64,000 nucleotides of DNA from Pseudomonadota bacterium (GTDB taxonomy: Bacteria > Pseudomonadota > Alphaproteobacteria > Micavibrionales > UBA2020). The notes under the pieces are model-generated. The model was given only the letters and a program-made list of their open reading frames with translations, was not told the DNA's origin and made no database searches. The stretch lies in assembly GCA_021849295.1 (NCBI GenBank), contig JAJZTA010000003.1:62001-126000 (forward strand). The letters run 5' to 3'. Shown in pieces: positions 56,718-64,000 of the stretch. The translations under genes were made by a program, and so were the position numbers. How positions within the stretch are numbered: position 1 is the stretch's first letter; every line of letters starts with the position of its first letter.

Positions 56718-57581
56718 TCAGGCCATTGCTGTCAGATTTTGCGTGGCCTCTTCCACTTCGAGGAACGTGGGCTGGACGTCGTGCACCAGAATCTTGCGTC
56801 CGAACTCGACGGCGACCTGCGGCGCGGCGCCCTGCAGGAAGGCGAGGACGCAGGTTTTGATGCAGAGGAGATATTTGATTTCGGTGTCGGCGCGGCCCTG
56901 AATGGCGCTGGCGAGCGGCGCGATGACGCCGTAGGAGAGGAACACGCCCATGAACGTGCCGCACAGCGCGCCGCCGATCAGGTGTCCGAGGACGGCGGGC
57001 GGTTCGGTGATGGATCCCATGGTGTGAATGACGCCGAGCACGGCGGCGACGATGCCGAGGCCGGGCAGGCCGTCCGACATGGTTTGCACCGCATGGGCCG
57101 TATGGCTGCGCGTGGCGATTTCCGTGTCGATTTCCTGGTCCATCAGTGCCTCGACCTCGTGCGGCTTTTCGGCGCCGAGCGAGATCAGCCTGAGATAGTC
57201 GCAGAGAAAGGTGAGCGCGTGATGGTTTTCGTAGAAGCTGGGGAATTTTTTGAAGAGGTCGCTTTCTTCCGGTTCCTCGATATGGCGTTCCAGCGCCAGC
57301 CAGCCTTTTTGCCGCGCTGTTTTGAAGATGGTGAACAGCACGCCGAGCAGCTCGATATACTGCTCTTTGCCGTATTTGTCTTTTTTGTAGATATTCTTGA
57401 GGTCGGTGAAGGTCTGCTTGACCGTATGCTGGGAATTGGCGACGAGATAGGCCATGCAGGCGCCGCCGCCGATCATCAGCCATTCAAAAGGCTGGTAGAG
57501 AACTTTCATGTTCCCGTCGTCGAGGACATACCCGCCGAAAACGCACAGAAAAACGCCGATGCCGCCGATAGCCTTAAACAT
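56718..57581 (-). CDS. motA: Flagellar stator protein MotA
   Basis: This 287-residue protein has four membrane segments, the large cytoplasmic loop between helices 2 and 3 and the motif DGLPGLGIVAAVLGVIHTMG, followed by GALCGTFMGVFLSYGVIAPL. MotA and MotB form the torque-generating proton channel. The pair lies apart from the main flagellar block. Confidence 0.96.
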   Translation of the reverse strand: MFKAIGGIGVFLCVFGGYVLDDGNMKVLYQPFEWLMIGGGACMAYLVANSQHTVKQTFTDLKNIYKKDKYGKEQYIELLGVLFTIFKTARQKGWLALERHIEEPEESDLFKKFPSFYENHHALTFLCDYLRLISLGAEKPHEVEALMDQEIDTEIATRSHTAHAVQTMSDGLPGLGIVAAVLGVIHTMGSITEPPAVLGHLIGGALCGTFMGVFLSYGVIAPLASAIQGRADTEIKYLLCIKTCVLAFLQGAAPQVAVEFGRKILVHDVQPTFLEVEEATQNLTAMA

Positions 57582-57664
57582 TCATCTCCGCCTGTTTCAT
57601 GACGTTACGTCATAACCCTTAAAGACCCATACCTCTTATAGTATGACCCAGCTTTCTTTTATCA

Positions 57665-58621
57665 TCAATCGTCAGATGCTGTTTTCGCAAAAACACTTCC
57701 GATAATATCTTCAACGAGCGTGCGCGTTTTGTGGTTTTTGTCATTGTGGGGGTTGAATTCCGTTATTTCCAGAGCGCGGAAAAGAGGATGGCGGGCTGCC
57801 GCTTTTATACTCGGTAAAACTTCGGCGGGGATGAGCCCCGCCTTTTCCGGTGTGCCGACGCCCGGCGCGGCCTCGGGGTCGAAGCAGTCGATGTCGATGC
57901 TCATGCCAAAACCGGCGGTGCCTGTGGTCGCGCGCTGCAGGGCTTCGGCATAGACTTCCTTGAAGCCGCGTTCTCTCACCTCATCAAGGTAATAGACGCG
58001 GATATTGTGTTTCTGGACGAACTCTTTTTCCTGCGGCTCGAAGCTGTGAATGCCGATCATGCTGATATGCTCCGGAGAGAGCGTCGGCCTTGCACCGCCG
58101 ATGCCGGTCAGTTGCGGCAGGCCCTCTCCGACAAGGGCGCTGACGGGCTGACCATGCCACCAGCCGCCCCATTTGCCGTACTTTGATGTTTCGTAAGTAT
58201 GCGCGTCAAGGTGGGCGTCGAGCCAGATCAGGCCGAAGTTCTGTGCGGCACGAAGCCCCGCGACGACGCCCGACCATGTGCCGATCGCGGAGGCGTGGTC
58301 CCCGCCGATGACGACGGGAATATATTCATTTTCAATGGCATTGTTTGTGCAGTTAAACAATCTTCTCAACCCCTCGACGACGAGAGGCAATGTGTCTTCC
58401 TTCGTCGTCAGCGCGTCGTGGCGGCCGAGGAATTTGAGTCCGAGCGGGCCGCGCCATTTCGCGACGACGTCGCGTATGCTCAGCTGGTGCAGGACATGAT
58501 CCGCGCGCACGGACGCGGGACCGTCTTCGCAAAGATAGTTTCCGCAACCCCAGCCGCTGTCATACCCGATGATCTCTGCCTTGCAGGCGCGCGGCGACAA
58601 TTTTTCACTTATGGTATTCAT
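57665..58621 (-). CDS. rocF: Arginase/agmatinase family (ureohydrolase)
   Basis: This 318-residue manganese enzyme has the ureohydrolase motifs VVIGGDHASAIGTWSGVV, IWLDAHLDAHT and SIDIDCFDPEAAPGVG, then ALEITEFNPHNDKNH. Arginase cleaves arginine to ornithine and urea; agmatinase is the alternative. The ATG at 58621 gives MNTISEKLSPRACKAEIIGY; the frame to 58726 adds an unsupported arm. No strong ribosome binding site is seen. It is divergent from the membrane protein gene at 58767. Confidence 0.88.
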   Translation of the reverse strand: MNTISEKLSPRACKAEIIGYDSGWGCGNYLCEDGPASVRADHVLHQLSIRDVVAKWRGPLGLKFLGRHDALTTKEDTLPLVVEGLRRLFNCTNNAIENEYIPVVIGGDHASAIGTWSGVVAGLRAAQNFGLIWLDAHLDAHTYETSKYGKWGGWWHGQPVSALVGEGLPQLTGIGGARPTLSPEHISMIGIHSFEPQEKEFVQKHNIRVYYLDEVRERGFKEVYAEALQRATTGTAGFGMSIDIDCFDPEAAPGVGTPEKAGLIPAEVLPSIKAAARHPLFRALEITEFNPHNDKNHKTRTLVEDIIGSVFAKTASDD

Positions 58622-58766
58622 GGAACATGTAACTCTTGTCCTAGGATGGATGACCGCCCGTTGAAAGTAAAGGCGGGAGTTGCTGTGTTTATCGAAAGTC
58701 CGTATTCCTGTTCTCTTTTCCGTCATTTACTGGAATACTGTTCCTTGGGAGTGTCGGGGGTTCGTC

Positions 58767-59594
58767 ATGCTGATGCTGTGCTGGTTTTATTGTATTCCGT
58801 TTGCGAAGTTGGCTTTCTTCGCGTCGGGGCCGTTTCTGTTCGTGCTGGCGATGTTCGCGCTGAAGCGCGGCGTGCGCCAGCAGCGCGGAACCCTGCGTCA
58901 GGTCGCCTTTTTCATGATGTTCGCCGCGCTGATGAAGATGACGACGGTGGACATCTACTTCCTGCGCCCGGACCTGCTGTGCCGTTTCAACGGATGCCAC
59001 GACGGCGGCTTTTTCAGGTATGTGCAGGTCGGGGGATTGGCGGCGCTCGTGCTGCTCAGCCTTTTTTTATTCAACATGTACCGGAGCTTTGCGCACGACA
59101 AGCCGCAAAAGCGCATCACGCCGGAGCAGGTGCATTTGTCGCTCTGGGCCAATATCGGCCTGTTGCTGGTGCTGGTGCTGATCGCCTGGCTGGCGGCGCC
59201 GTGGGCCGGCTACCTGACCGTCGGGCATATCCCCGCGTTTTTCGTGCGTATCCCGTGGCAGCATCTCGCCGAGCTGGATGTCGTCATTTTGCTCATTGGT
59301 TTCTGGAAGCTGGAGGATTGCGTCTGGACGTATGACCCCGCGGAAAGAAAAAAGCGCGGCTTCAAGATAGACGTCTGGACGGCGAAGGACACGCTGTGGG
59401 TGTCCGTCGTGCTGCTGCTCATCGGGCTGGGGCTTTCTTACATATCGCACGATGTTTTGTCGATGAACACGCCGTCGCATAGCGCGCATATCAATGTCAA
59501 TCTTGACAATCTGGACAAGCTCAAAGGCTTCGACGCGGTGCCTGCCACGGTTCCGCAGGTACCGGGCGGCATAAATCCGTCCGGATCGAATTAA
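58767..59594 (+). CDS. Membrane protein of unknown function, six or seven helices
   Basis: This 275-residue integral membrane protein has hydrophobic segments such as LAFFASGPFLFVLAMFAL, VGGLAALVLLSLFLFNMY, IGLLLVLVLIAWLAAPWAGY, LDVVILLIGFWKLEDCVW and LWVSVVLLLIGLGLSYIS, ending with a hydrophilic tail. The start at 58767 was chosen because GGGGG lies 8-12 bases upstream; the frame from 58680 overlaps the arginase leader. Function is not recognised. Convergent with the LapG-like gene (4-base overlap). Confidence 0.7.
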   Translation: MLMLCWFYCIPFAKLAFFASGPFLFVLAMFALKRGVRQQRGTLRQVAFFMMFAALMKMTTVDIYFLRPDLLCRFNGCHDGGFFRYVQVGGLAALVLLSLFLFNMYRSFAHDKPQKRITPEQVHLSLWANIGLLLVLVLIAWLAAPWAGYLTVGHIPAFFVRIPWQHLAELDVVILLIGFWKLEDCVWTYDPAERKKRGFKIDVWTAKDTLWVSVVLLLIGLGLSYISHDVLSMNTPSHSAHINVNLDNLDKLKGFDAVPATVPQVPGGINPSGSN

Positions 59595-60523
59595 GCGCGG
59601 TATAGCCACCAGTTCTTGCTGTTGATGGAGAAGATCGGCTGGTAACGGTCGATGGCCGTGACGGGCTCGACCGTTTTGTTCTGGTTGTCGAGCACGAAAT
59701 TATTGTTGCCGGACTGGACGATCAGGATGGCGTGCGAGAGGTCCTCGATCTTGTCTTCCACCACGGCGATTTTCAACTGGTCGGTCGTAAAGCCGAGCGC
59801 GCGCAGGGAGACGTATTTCGCGATGGCGTAATCCTTGCAGTCGCCGCCGCTGCCGAAGAACCGCGCCGCCGTCGCGTGCCAGTAGCCGTACTTGCCGTAG
59901 ACATGCAGATCGTCGACATAAGGGATCTGGTTCAGGAACTTGTTGATGCCGTCGATTTGCGCCTGACGGGAAAGCCCCTGCAGCTCCCTGATTTCCTTCT
60001 GCCACATCAGGATGCCGGGCGAGGTCGCGTTGGGGTTTTCAAGCTGCGCCTGAAAACCGTCGATCAGCTCCGACCACTTCCTGAAGGGGGTGATGTCGTT
60101 ATGGCGCGTGGCGTGCATGCCGAACAGATCCGGAGCCGCGGCGTTGTTCGTAAACTGCTGCGAGACGTTGGTGACCTGCGTGGACGTCTCTTGCGCCTGC
60201 GCCGCCACCGGCATGCCGAACTGCATCATCACGGCGATCCCCGCGGCCGCGGCGCGCATGCACCACTGTTCCGTCAGCGTCCGGTAGAGCTGGCCGGTGG
60301 TGAGGGCTTTTTGACGGATAAGGATGCCGCCGAGTTGCCCGCCGCTCTGGACTTGCGTTTCAAGGGCGTTCTGGAGCTGGTCTCCCGAGATCAGGCCGCT
60401 GGCCACCAGCAGGTCGCCGAGCTTGAAGGTTTTGATATTTCTGGCAAAAGCCCTGAAAAAGCTGCTTTTCAGGCCGGATTGTCCGGCTGTTTGGGGCTTG
60501 CGAGAGAAAGGTTTTTGCAACAT
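59591..60523 (-). CDS. LapG-like transglutaminase-fold cysteine protease with MshEN-like domain
   Basis: This 310-residue protein has two modules. Residues 33-85 form an MshEN-like domain (KLGDLLVASGLISGDQLQNA and LETQVQSGGQLGGILIRQKA), a fold that binds c-di-GMP in MshE-type ATPases. After a hydrophobic stretch (89-110, MRAAAAGIAVMMQFGMPVAA) comes the BTLCP/LapG-type protease at 140-310: catalytic Cys229 in GSGGDCKDYAIAKYVSLRAL, His264 in DLSHAILIVQ and Asp279 in FVLDNQNKTV. LapG cleaves surface adhesins to release biofilms. The fusion is unusual. It is divergent from hldE. Confidence 0.75.
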   Translation of the reverse strand: MLQKPFSRKPQTAGQSGLKSSFFRAFARNIKTFKLGDLLVASGLISGDQLQNALETQVQSGGQLGGILIRQKALTTGQLYRTLTEQWCMRAAAAGIAVMMQFGMPVAAQAQETSTQVTNVSQQFTNNAAAPDLFGMHATRHNDITPFRKWSELIDGFQAQLENPNATSPGILMWQKEIRELQGLSRQAQIDGINKFLNQIPYVDDLHVYGKYGYWHATAARFFGSGGDCKDYAIAKYVSLRALGFTTDQLKIAVVEDKIEDLSHAILIVQSGNNNFVLDNQNKTVEPVTAIDRYQPIFSINSKNWWLYRA

Positions 60524-60591
60524 AGTTTCCCTGTCGTTATCTGCTATAGGGTCTATTATTATGCTAAACGGTTAATAAAATATGAAAACCA

Positions 60592-60620
60592 TTGACGGAA
60601 TTTCATATTATTTATATATT
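60592..60620 (+). promoter_or_regulatory. Promoter of hldE
   Basis: TTGACG (60592-60597), 17-base spacer and TATATT (60615-60620), 66 bases before the hldE ATG. The gap 60524-60685 also holds the upstream region of the LapG-like gene, with a GGTTAA half-site near 60570. Confidence 0.65.
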
Positions 60621-60685
60621 ACGAACTTATGTAATGTATCCAGTCACTAGCATATCTCATGCAACACTCGCAGAAGAACATATAA

Positions 60686-62164
60686 ATGACTGAAATAAAA
60701 GAGTTTTACAACAGCCTGGAGTCTCTTTCGTCGGTGCGCGTCCTGTGCGTCGGGGATGTGATGCTGGACCAGTTCATTTACGGCACGATCGAGCGTATTT
60801 CCCCCGAAGCGCCGATTCCCGTCCTTCTGGTCGATCGCGAAAAGCACATGCTGGGCGGCGCCGGAAACGTGGTGGCGAACGTGGCGGCGCTGGGCGTGCA
60901 TGCGACGCTGGCGACCGTGGTCGGCACGGACGCGACGGGCGTCGAAATCAAAAACCAGCTGGCGGCTGCGGGCATCGATTACGCGCTGGAAACCGAACAC
61001 AGCCGTGCCACGACGCGCAAAAGCCGTTTTATCTGCGGCCCGCAACAGGTGTTGCGCGTCGACCGTGAAAAGACCGTTCCGGTCTCCGCCGCGGTGGAGG
61101 ACAAGCTGATCGAGCGCATCATGACGCTTGTGCCGCAGACGGACGCGATCATTCTCTCCGATTACAACAAAGGCCTGCTGACGGACCGGATCGTCTCCGC
61201 CGTCATCTCTTTTGCCCGCCAGCACAACAAGCCGGTGATCGTCGATCCCAAAGGCAAGAATTTCGCCCGTTATCATGGCGCGACCGTCATTACGCCCAAC
61301 CGCAAGGAGCTTGAAGAGGCGACCGGCATGAAGGCGGGAACGGACGATGAAGTGCGCGCCGCCGCGCTGAAGCTGATCATGGAGTGCGGCATTGATACGG
61401 TGCTGGCCACGCGCAGCAAAGACGGCATGTCGATTATTTCGGAGAAAGACGCGCCGGTGCATATTCCGGCGCAGGTGCGCGAGATTTACGACGTTTCCGG
61501 CGCGGGCGACACCGTGGTGGCGACCTTTGCCGCGGGGCTTGCGGCAGGTTTTCCGCTGAAAAACGCAGCGCTGCTGGCCAATATCGCGGCGGGCATCGTC
61601 GTCGGCAAGCCCGGCACGGCGACAGCTCGTCTTGATGAAATTCACGCCGTTCTTGCGGCACGACCGGGGAGGGAAACAATGTCTTCCGTTCAAAATGGTT
61701 CCAAGTATGCGGCTATAGAAGATGCCGTCACGCAGGCCGAGCGTCTGCGCACGCGCGGCAAGAAGGTCGGGTTCACCAACGGCTGCTTCGATTTGCTGCA
61801 TCCCGGCCATGTGTCGGTCTTGCGTCAGGCGCGCGCGGCCTGCGACTACCTGATCGTTGCGATCAACAGTGATTCGTCCGTCAAACGCCTGAAGGGGCCG
61901 TCGCGTCCGGTACAAAGCGAGACGGCGCGCACCGATATCCTATCAGCACTGGAAATGGTCGATATGGTCGTTGTTTTTGAAGACGATACGCCAATAGAAC
62001 TTATCCGGAACATCAAACCGGACGTATTGGTCAAAGGCGGCCAGTACAAGCTGGAGGAGGTTGTCGGCTACGAGGTCGTTATGTCCTACGGGGGGCAAAT
62101 AGTCCGCGCTGAAATGGAAGAAGGTTTCAGTACGACCGATACAATTTCCAGAATCCATGCATAA
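60686..62164 (+). CDS. hldE: Bifunctional heptose kinase / adenylyltransferase
   Basis: This 492-residue LPS inner-core enzyme has two domains. The ribokinase-like kinase (1-320) phosphorylates heptose 7-phosphate: GDVMLDQFIYGTIERISPEA, GGAGNVVANVAALG and DVSGAGDTVVATFAAGLAAG. The nucleotidyltransferase (345-492) forms ADP-heptose: VGFTNGCFDLLHPGHVSVLR and INSDSSVKRLKGPSRPV. It works with GmhA and GmhB, not in the window. KdsA and HldE together show an LPS with KDO and heptose. Confidence 0.96.
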   Translation: MTEIKEFYNSLESLSSVRVLCVGDVMLDQFIYGTIERISPEAPIPVLLVDREKHMLGGAGNVVANVAALGVHATLATVVGTDATGVEIKNQLAAAGIDYALETEHSRATTRKSRFICGPQQVLRVDREKTVPVSAAVEDKLIERIMTLVPQTDAIILSDYNKGLLTDRIVSAVISFARQHNKPVIVDPKGKNFARYHGATVITPNRKELEEATGMKAGTDDEVRAAALKLIMECGIDTVLATRSKDGMSIISEKDAPVHIPAQVREIYDVSGAGDTVVATFAAGLAAGFPLKNAALLANIAAGIVVGKPGTATARLDEIHAVLAARPGRETMSSVQNGSKYAAIEDAVTQAERLRTRGKKVGFTNGCFDLLHPGHVSVLRQARAACDYLIVAINSDSSVKRLKGPSRPVQSETARTDILSALEMVDMVVVFEDDTPIELIRNIKPDVLVKGGQYKLEEVVGYEVVMSYGGQIVRAEMEEGFSTTDTISRIHA

Positions 62165-62176
62165 ATACACCATTTT

Positions 62177-62206
62177 TTAGCATATATAAAGACTTTTTCC
62201 TATAAT
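62177..62206 (+). promoter_or_regulatory. Promoter of the secretion/pilus ATPase gene
   Basis: TTAGCA (62177-62182), 18-base spacer and a perfect TATAAT (62201-62206). The leader that follows contains TTTAACCC and GGGGGAGG, elements that also occur in the leader of the FlaG-like gene at 39998. Confidence 0.5.
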
Positions 62207-62273
62207 CAAGCCCTTAGGAAGAACTTTTTAACCCTTTTGTGTCACTCTTTACTTGTAGGGGGAGGCTTTCACA

Positions 62274-62291
62274 ATGGGGTGTATTATATAG
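62274..62291 (+). CDS. Five-codon minicistron before the ATPase gene
   Basis: ATG GGG TGT ATT ATA TAG encodes MGCII and is followed at once by the ATG of the ATPase gene. The only good Shine-Dalgarno (GGGGGAGG, 62258-62265) is spaced for this ATG and is too far from the one at 62292. Ribosomes would start here, stop and restart on the adjacent ATG. The peptide itself is unlikely to have a role. Confidence 0.4.
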   Translation: MGCII

Positions 62292-64000
62292 ATGGCAGAT
62301 AACCCTGTGCCCAATGAGGCAGCGAAAAATCTTTCAGCAAACGTGCCACCGCCGGTTGCTGCGGAGAAAAAGCCGCCGGTGAACGGTGCGTCATCTGCTG
62401 CGCCCGCCAACGGCGCGCCGCAGCCTGCTGCCGCACACGCGCCCAACGGCACGCCGCAGCCTGCCGCTGCCGTATCCGCGCCGCCGATCAACGGCGTGAC
62501 GCAACCCGCCGCCGCAGTCAATACACAGGTTAATGGTGCGTCGCCGCCCGCAGTGGAAAAAGATCACTCGAGATTCCTGTCGACGCCGCCTGCTGCCGCG
62601 GCACCGCCGCCAGCCAGTGCGCCAGCTGCTGCCGCCGCAAAGCCATCGACGAGCACACCGCCGCCTGCTGCCGCGGCACCGCCACCCGCGACTGTGCCGA
62701 CACCGCCGTCAACAGAGAAAAAAACGCCGGAGAGCGCACCTGCCGTCGCCGCAAAGCCGCCTGCAAGTGCGCCGCCGCCTGCTGCCGGCAAAGATCTGTC
62801 GATGAACGGGCCGCCGCCAACAAAGGCCGCGGATAAAAATCTTCCGGCCGCGCCAGGGGATACGGGGTCGAAGCTGCCTGCCAGCGGACAAACGGCCATG
62901 GTCACGACCGATGCGTCTCCCGTGCTCGCGGAAGAGATGCGGCTGGAAGAAGGCGCCGTTGAACAGAAGAAGTCCACAAAGCGCATCGGCGACCGTCTGG
63001 TCGAGCAGGGGCTGATCACCATGGATCAGCTGAACGTCGCGCTGCACGAAAAGCAGAAATCCGGCAAAATGGTCGGCCAGGTTCTGGTCGAGCTGGGGTT
63101 TGTCTCCGAGGCGTCCATCACGGCCTTTATCGCGGAAAGTTCGGGCCAGCAGCAGTTCGATTCCAAAAAGACCATGCTGGATCCGGAAGCGCTGGCGCTG
63201 ATGACGAAGAAGGATGTGCTGAAATACCAGGCCATCCCCATCACCGTTTTGAAGGACAAAAACGAATTCAGGGTCGCGATGGTCGACCCCTATGACGTGA
63301 TGGCTCTCGACAAGCTGAAGCAGATCGTTCCGCGCGGTTACGATATCGTCCCGTTTGTCTGCCCGTCGACGGTCTTTACTGACGTGGTGCACAGGGCTTA
63401 CGGCGTCACCAGCACCATCGAAGGGATTATGAAGGAGCTGTCGGGCGACAAAAAGGCGGCCAAGGAAAACATGGACAGCCTTTCGGAAGAGGAGGTCTAC
63501 AGCCACCCGATCGTGCGCCTTGTCAACGCGATCGTTTTCGAGGCCGTCAAGATCGGGGCGTCGGACATCCACTTCGAGCCGGAAGAGAACTCCGTGCGCG
63601 TCCGCAACCGCATCGACGGCGACCTTGTGGTGGCACACGTCATCCACAAGGAATACTGGAACGGTATCTGCCAGCGCCTCAAGATCATGGCGGAAATGAA
63701 CATCGCGGACAAGCTGACGCCGCAGGACGGCCGCTTCGGCATGAGCATGGGCGGCCGCGAGGCCGATTTCCGCGTCTCCTGCCTGCCGACGGTGCACGGC
63801 GAAAATATCGTGCTGCGTATTCTCGACCAGAACGCCAGCATCGTGCCGGTCGAAAAACTGGATTTCAGCGCGCACAACTCGCAGCTGATCGAAAAAATTC
63901 TGGCGCGGCCGGAAGGTATCGTCGTGGTGACCGGCCCGACCGGCTCGGGCAAGACGACGACGCTGTATTCCATGCTCAATGCGATCAATACGCCCGACGT
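62292..64000 (+). CDS. GspE/PilB-type secretion or pilus ATPase, C-terminus outside window
   Basis: The frame is open from 62292 to the window end (569 codons). Residues 1-200 are Pro/Ala-rich with repeated PPPAAA and NGxPQPAA blocks. Residues 230-295 form an MshEN-like domain (RIGDRLVEQGLITMDQLNVA, GQVLVELGFVSEASITAFIA). The ATPase core follows: SHPIVRLVNAIVFEAVKIGA, ASDIHFEPEENSVRVRNRID, DKLTPQDGRFGMSMGG and Walker A at 548-555, GPTGSGKTTTLYSML. This type powers type II secretion or type IV pili. The Walker B and C-terminal zinc region lie outside. Start at 62292 directly follows the minicistron. Confidence 0.88.
   Translation, partial: MADNPVPNEAAKNLSANVPPPVAAEKKPPVNGASSAAPANGAPQPAAAHAPNGTPQPAAAVSAPPINGVTQPAAAVNTQVNGASPPAVEKDHSRFLSTPPAAAAPPPASAPAAAAAKPSTSTPPPAAAAPPPATVPTPPSTEKKTPESAPAVAAKPPASAPPPAAGKDLSMNGPPPTKAADKNLPAAPGDTGSKLPASGQTAMVTTDASPVLAEEMRLEEGAVEQKKSTKRIGDRLVEQGLITMDQLNVALHEKQKSGKMVGQVLVELGFVSEASITAFIAESSGQQQFDSKKTMLDPEALALMTKKDVLKYQAIPITVLKDKNEFRVAMVDPYDVMALDKLKQIVPRGYDIVPFVCPSTVFTDVVHRAYGVTSTIEGIMKELSGDKKAAKENMDSLSEEEVYSHPIVRLVNAIVFEAVKIGASDIHFEPEENSVRVRNRIDGDLVVAHVIHKEYWNGICQRLKIMAEMNIADKLTPQDGRFGMSMGGREADFRVSCLPTVHGENIVLRILDQNASIVPVEKLDFSAHNSQLIEKILARPEGIVVVTGPTGSGKTTTLYSMLNAINTPD
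62340..62830 (+). repeat. Low-complexity Pro/Ala repeat region within the ATPase gene
   Basis: The region repeats GC-rich units coding for PPPAAAA and NG-x-PQPAAA. The 18-base stretch CCTGCTGCCGCGGCACCG occurs twice, at about 62589 and 62667. Such units expand and contract by slippage. The protein segment is probably a disordered arm. Confidence 0.7.

Noticed and set aside
58622-58726. Longer N-terminus of the arginase
   Set aside because: The extra 35 residues (MTEKRTGIRTFDKHSNSRLY and on) do not resemble the family, which begins at MNTISEKLSPRA.

Overview
The window is a gene-dense chromosomal segment of a moderately GC-rich, motile, Gram-negative alphaproteobacterium. The assignment rests on lineage-typical genes: FlbT, FlaF and FlbD flagellar regulators, the TrcR (DUF1013) regulator next to a DUF1192 protein and a quinone oxidoreductase, a pyruvate dehydrogenase E1-beta with its own lipoyl domain, a K+-independent type H+-pyrophosphatase, and promoters carrying CtrA-like boxes (TTAA-N7-TTAA). 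KdsA and HldE show an LPS-type outer membrane. A Micavibrio-like or Rhodospirillales-like source is possible but is only an inference. No tRNA, rRNA, CRISPR array, insertion sequence or prophage was seen.

Layout. 1-4.8 kb: 5' end of enolase, a secreted unknown protein, two tandem glycine/alanine-rich hydrophobic paralogues, kdsA, and two unknown genes, one behind a CtrA-like promoter. 4.8-10.9 kb: ftsB and the pyruvate dehydrogenase operon pdhA-(SIMPL-like secreted protein)-pdhB-pdhC-lpd. 10.9-18.5 kb: a 25-residue membrane peptide, a GCS2-type ligase, an L,D-transpeptidase and a Slt-type lytic transglycosylase (cell wall), dapA, smpB, hppA. 18.6-28.9 kb: ankyrin protein, the SRP 4.5S RNA gene directly upstream of dnaX, a TerB-like protein, xthA, acnA, an orphan DotI/IcmL-like protein, DUF1192, quinone oxidoreductase, trcR. 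28.9-41.4 kb: flagellar block fliF-fliG-fliH-fliN-flbD-flhA-flhF-flhG plus a FliK-like gene on the minus strand, then a FlaG-like gene and flbT-flaF. 41.5-47.0 kb: map, radC, a MaoC protein, and a tandem-duplicated cluster of three HELGH metallopeptidase-like genes. 47.1-58.6 kb: acyl-CoA dehydrogenase, AsmA, purB, a small secreted protein, recO, parC, motB/motA, arginase. 58.7-64 kb: a membrane protein, a LapG-like transglutaminase-fold protease, hldE, and a GspE/PilB-type ATPase cut by the window end.

The most interesting points are: (a) a ~1.3 kb tandem duplication that created two HELGH metallopeptidase genes with their own strong promoters and left two gene remnants at the junction; (b) two genes flanking hldE, a LapG-like protease and a secretion/pilus ATPase, that both carry an MshEN-like (c-di-GMP-binding type) N-terminal module; (c) two genes preceded by a strong Shine-Dalgarno and a mini-ORF that overlaps or abuts the real start; (d) candidate leaderless transcripts; (e) a probable one-base homopolymer frameshift that would explain the missing start of the Slt gene; (f) the SRP RNA gene.
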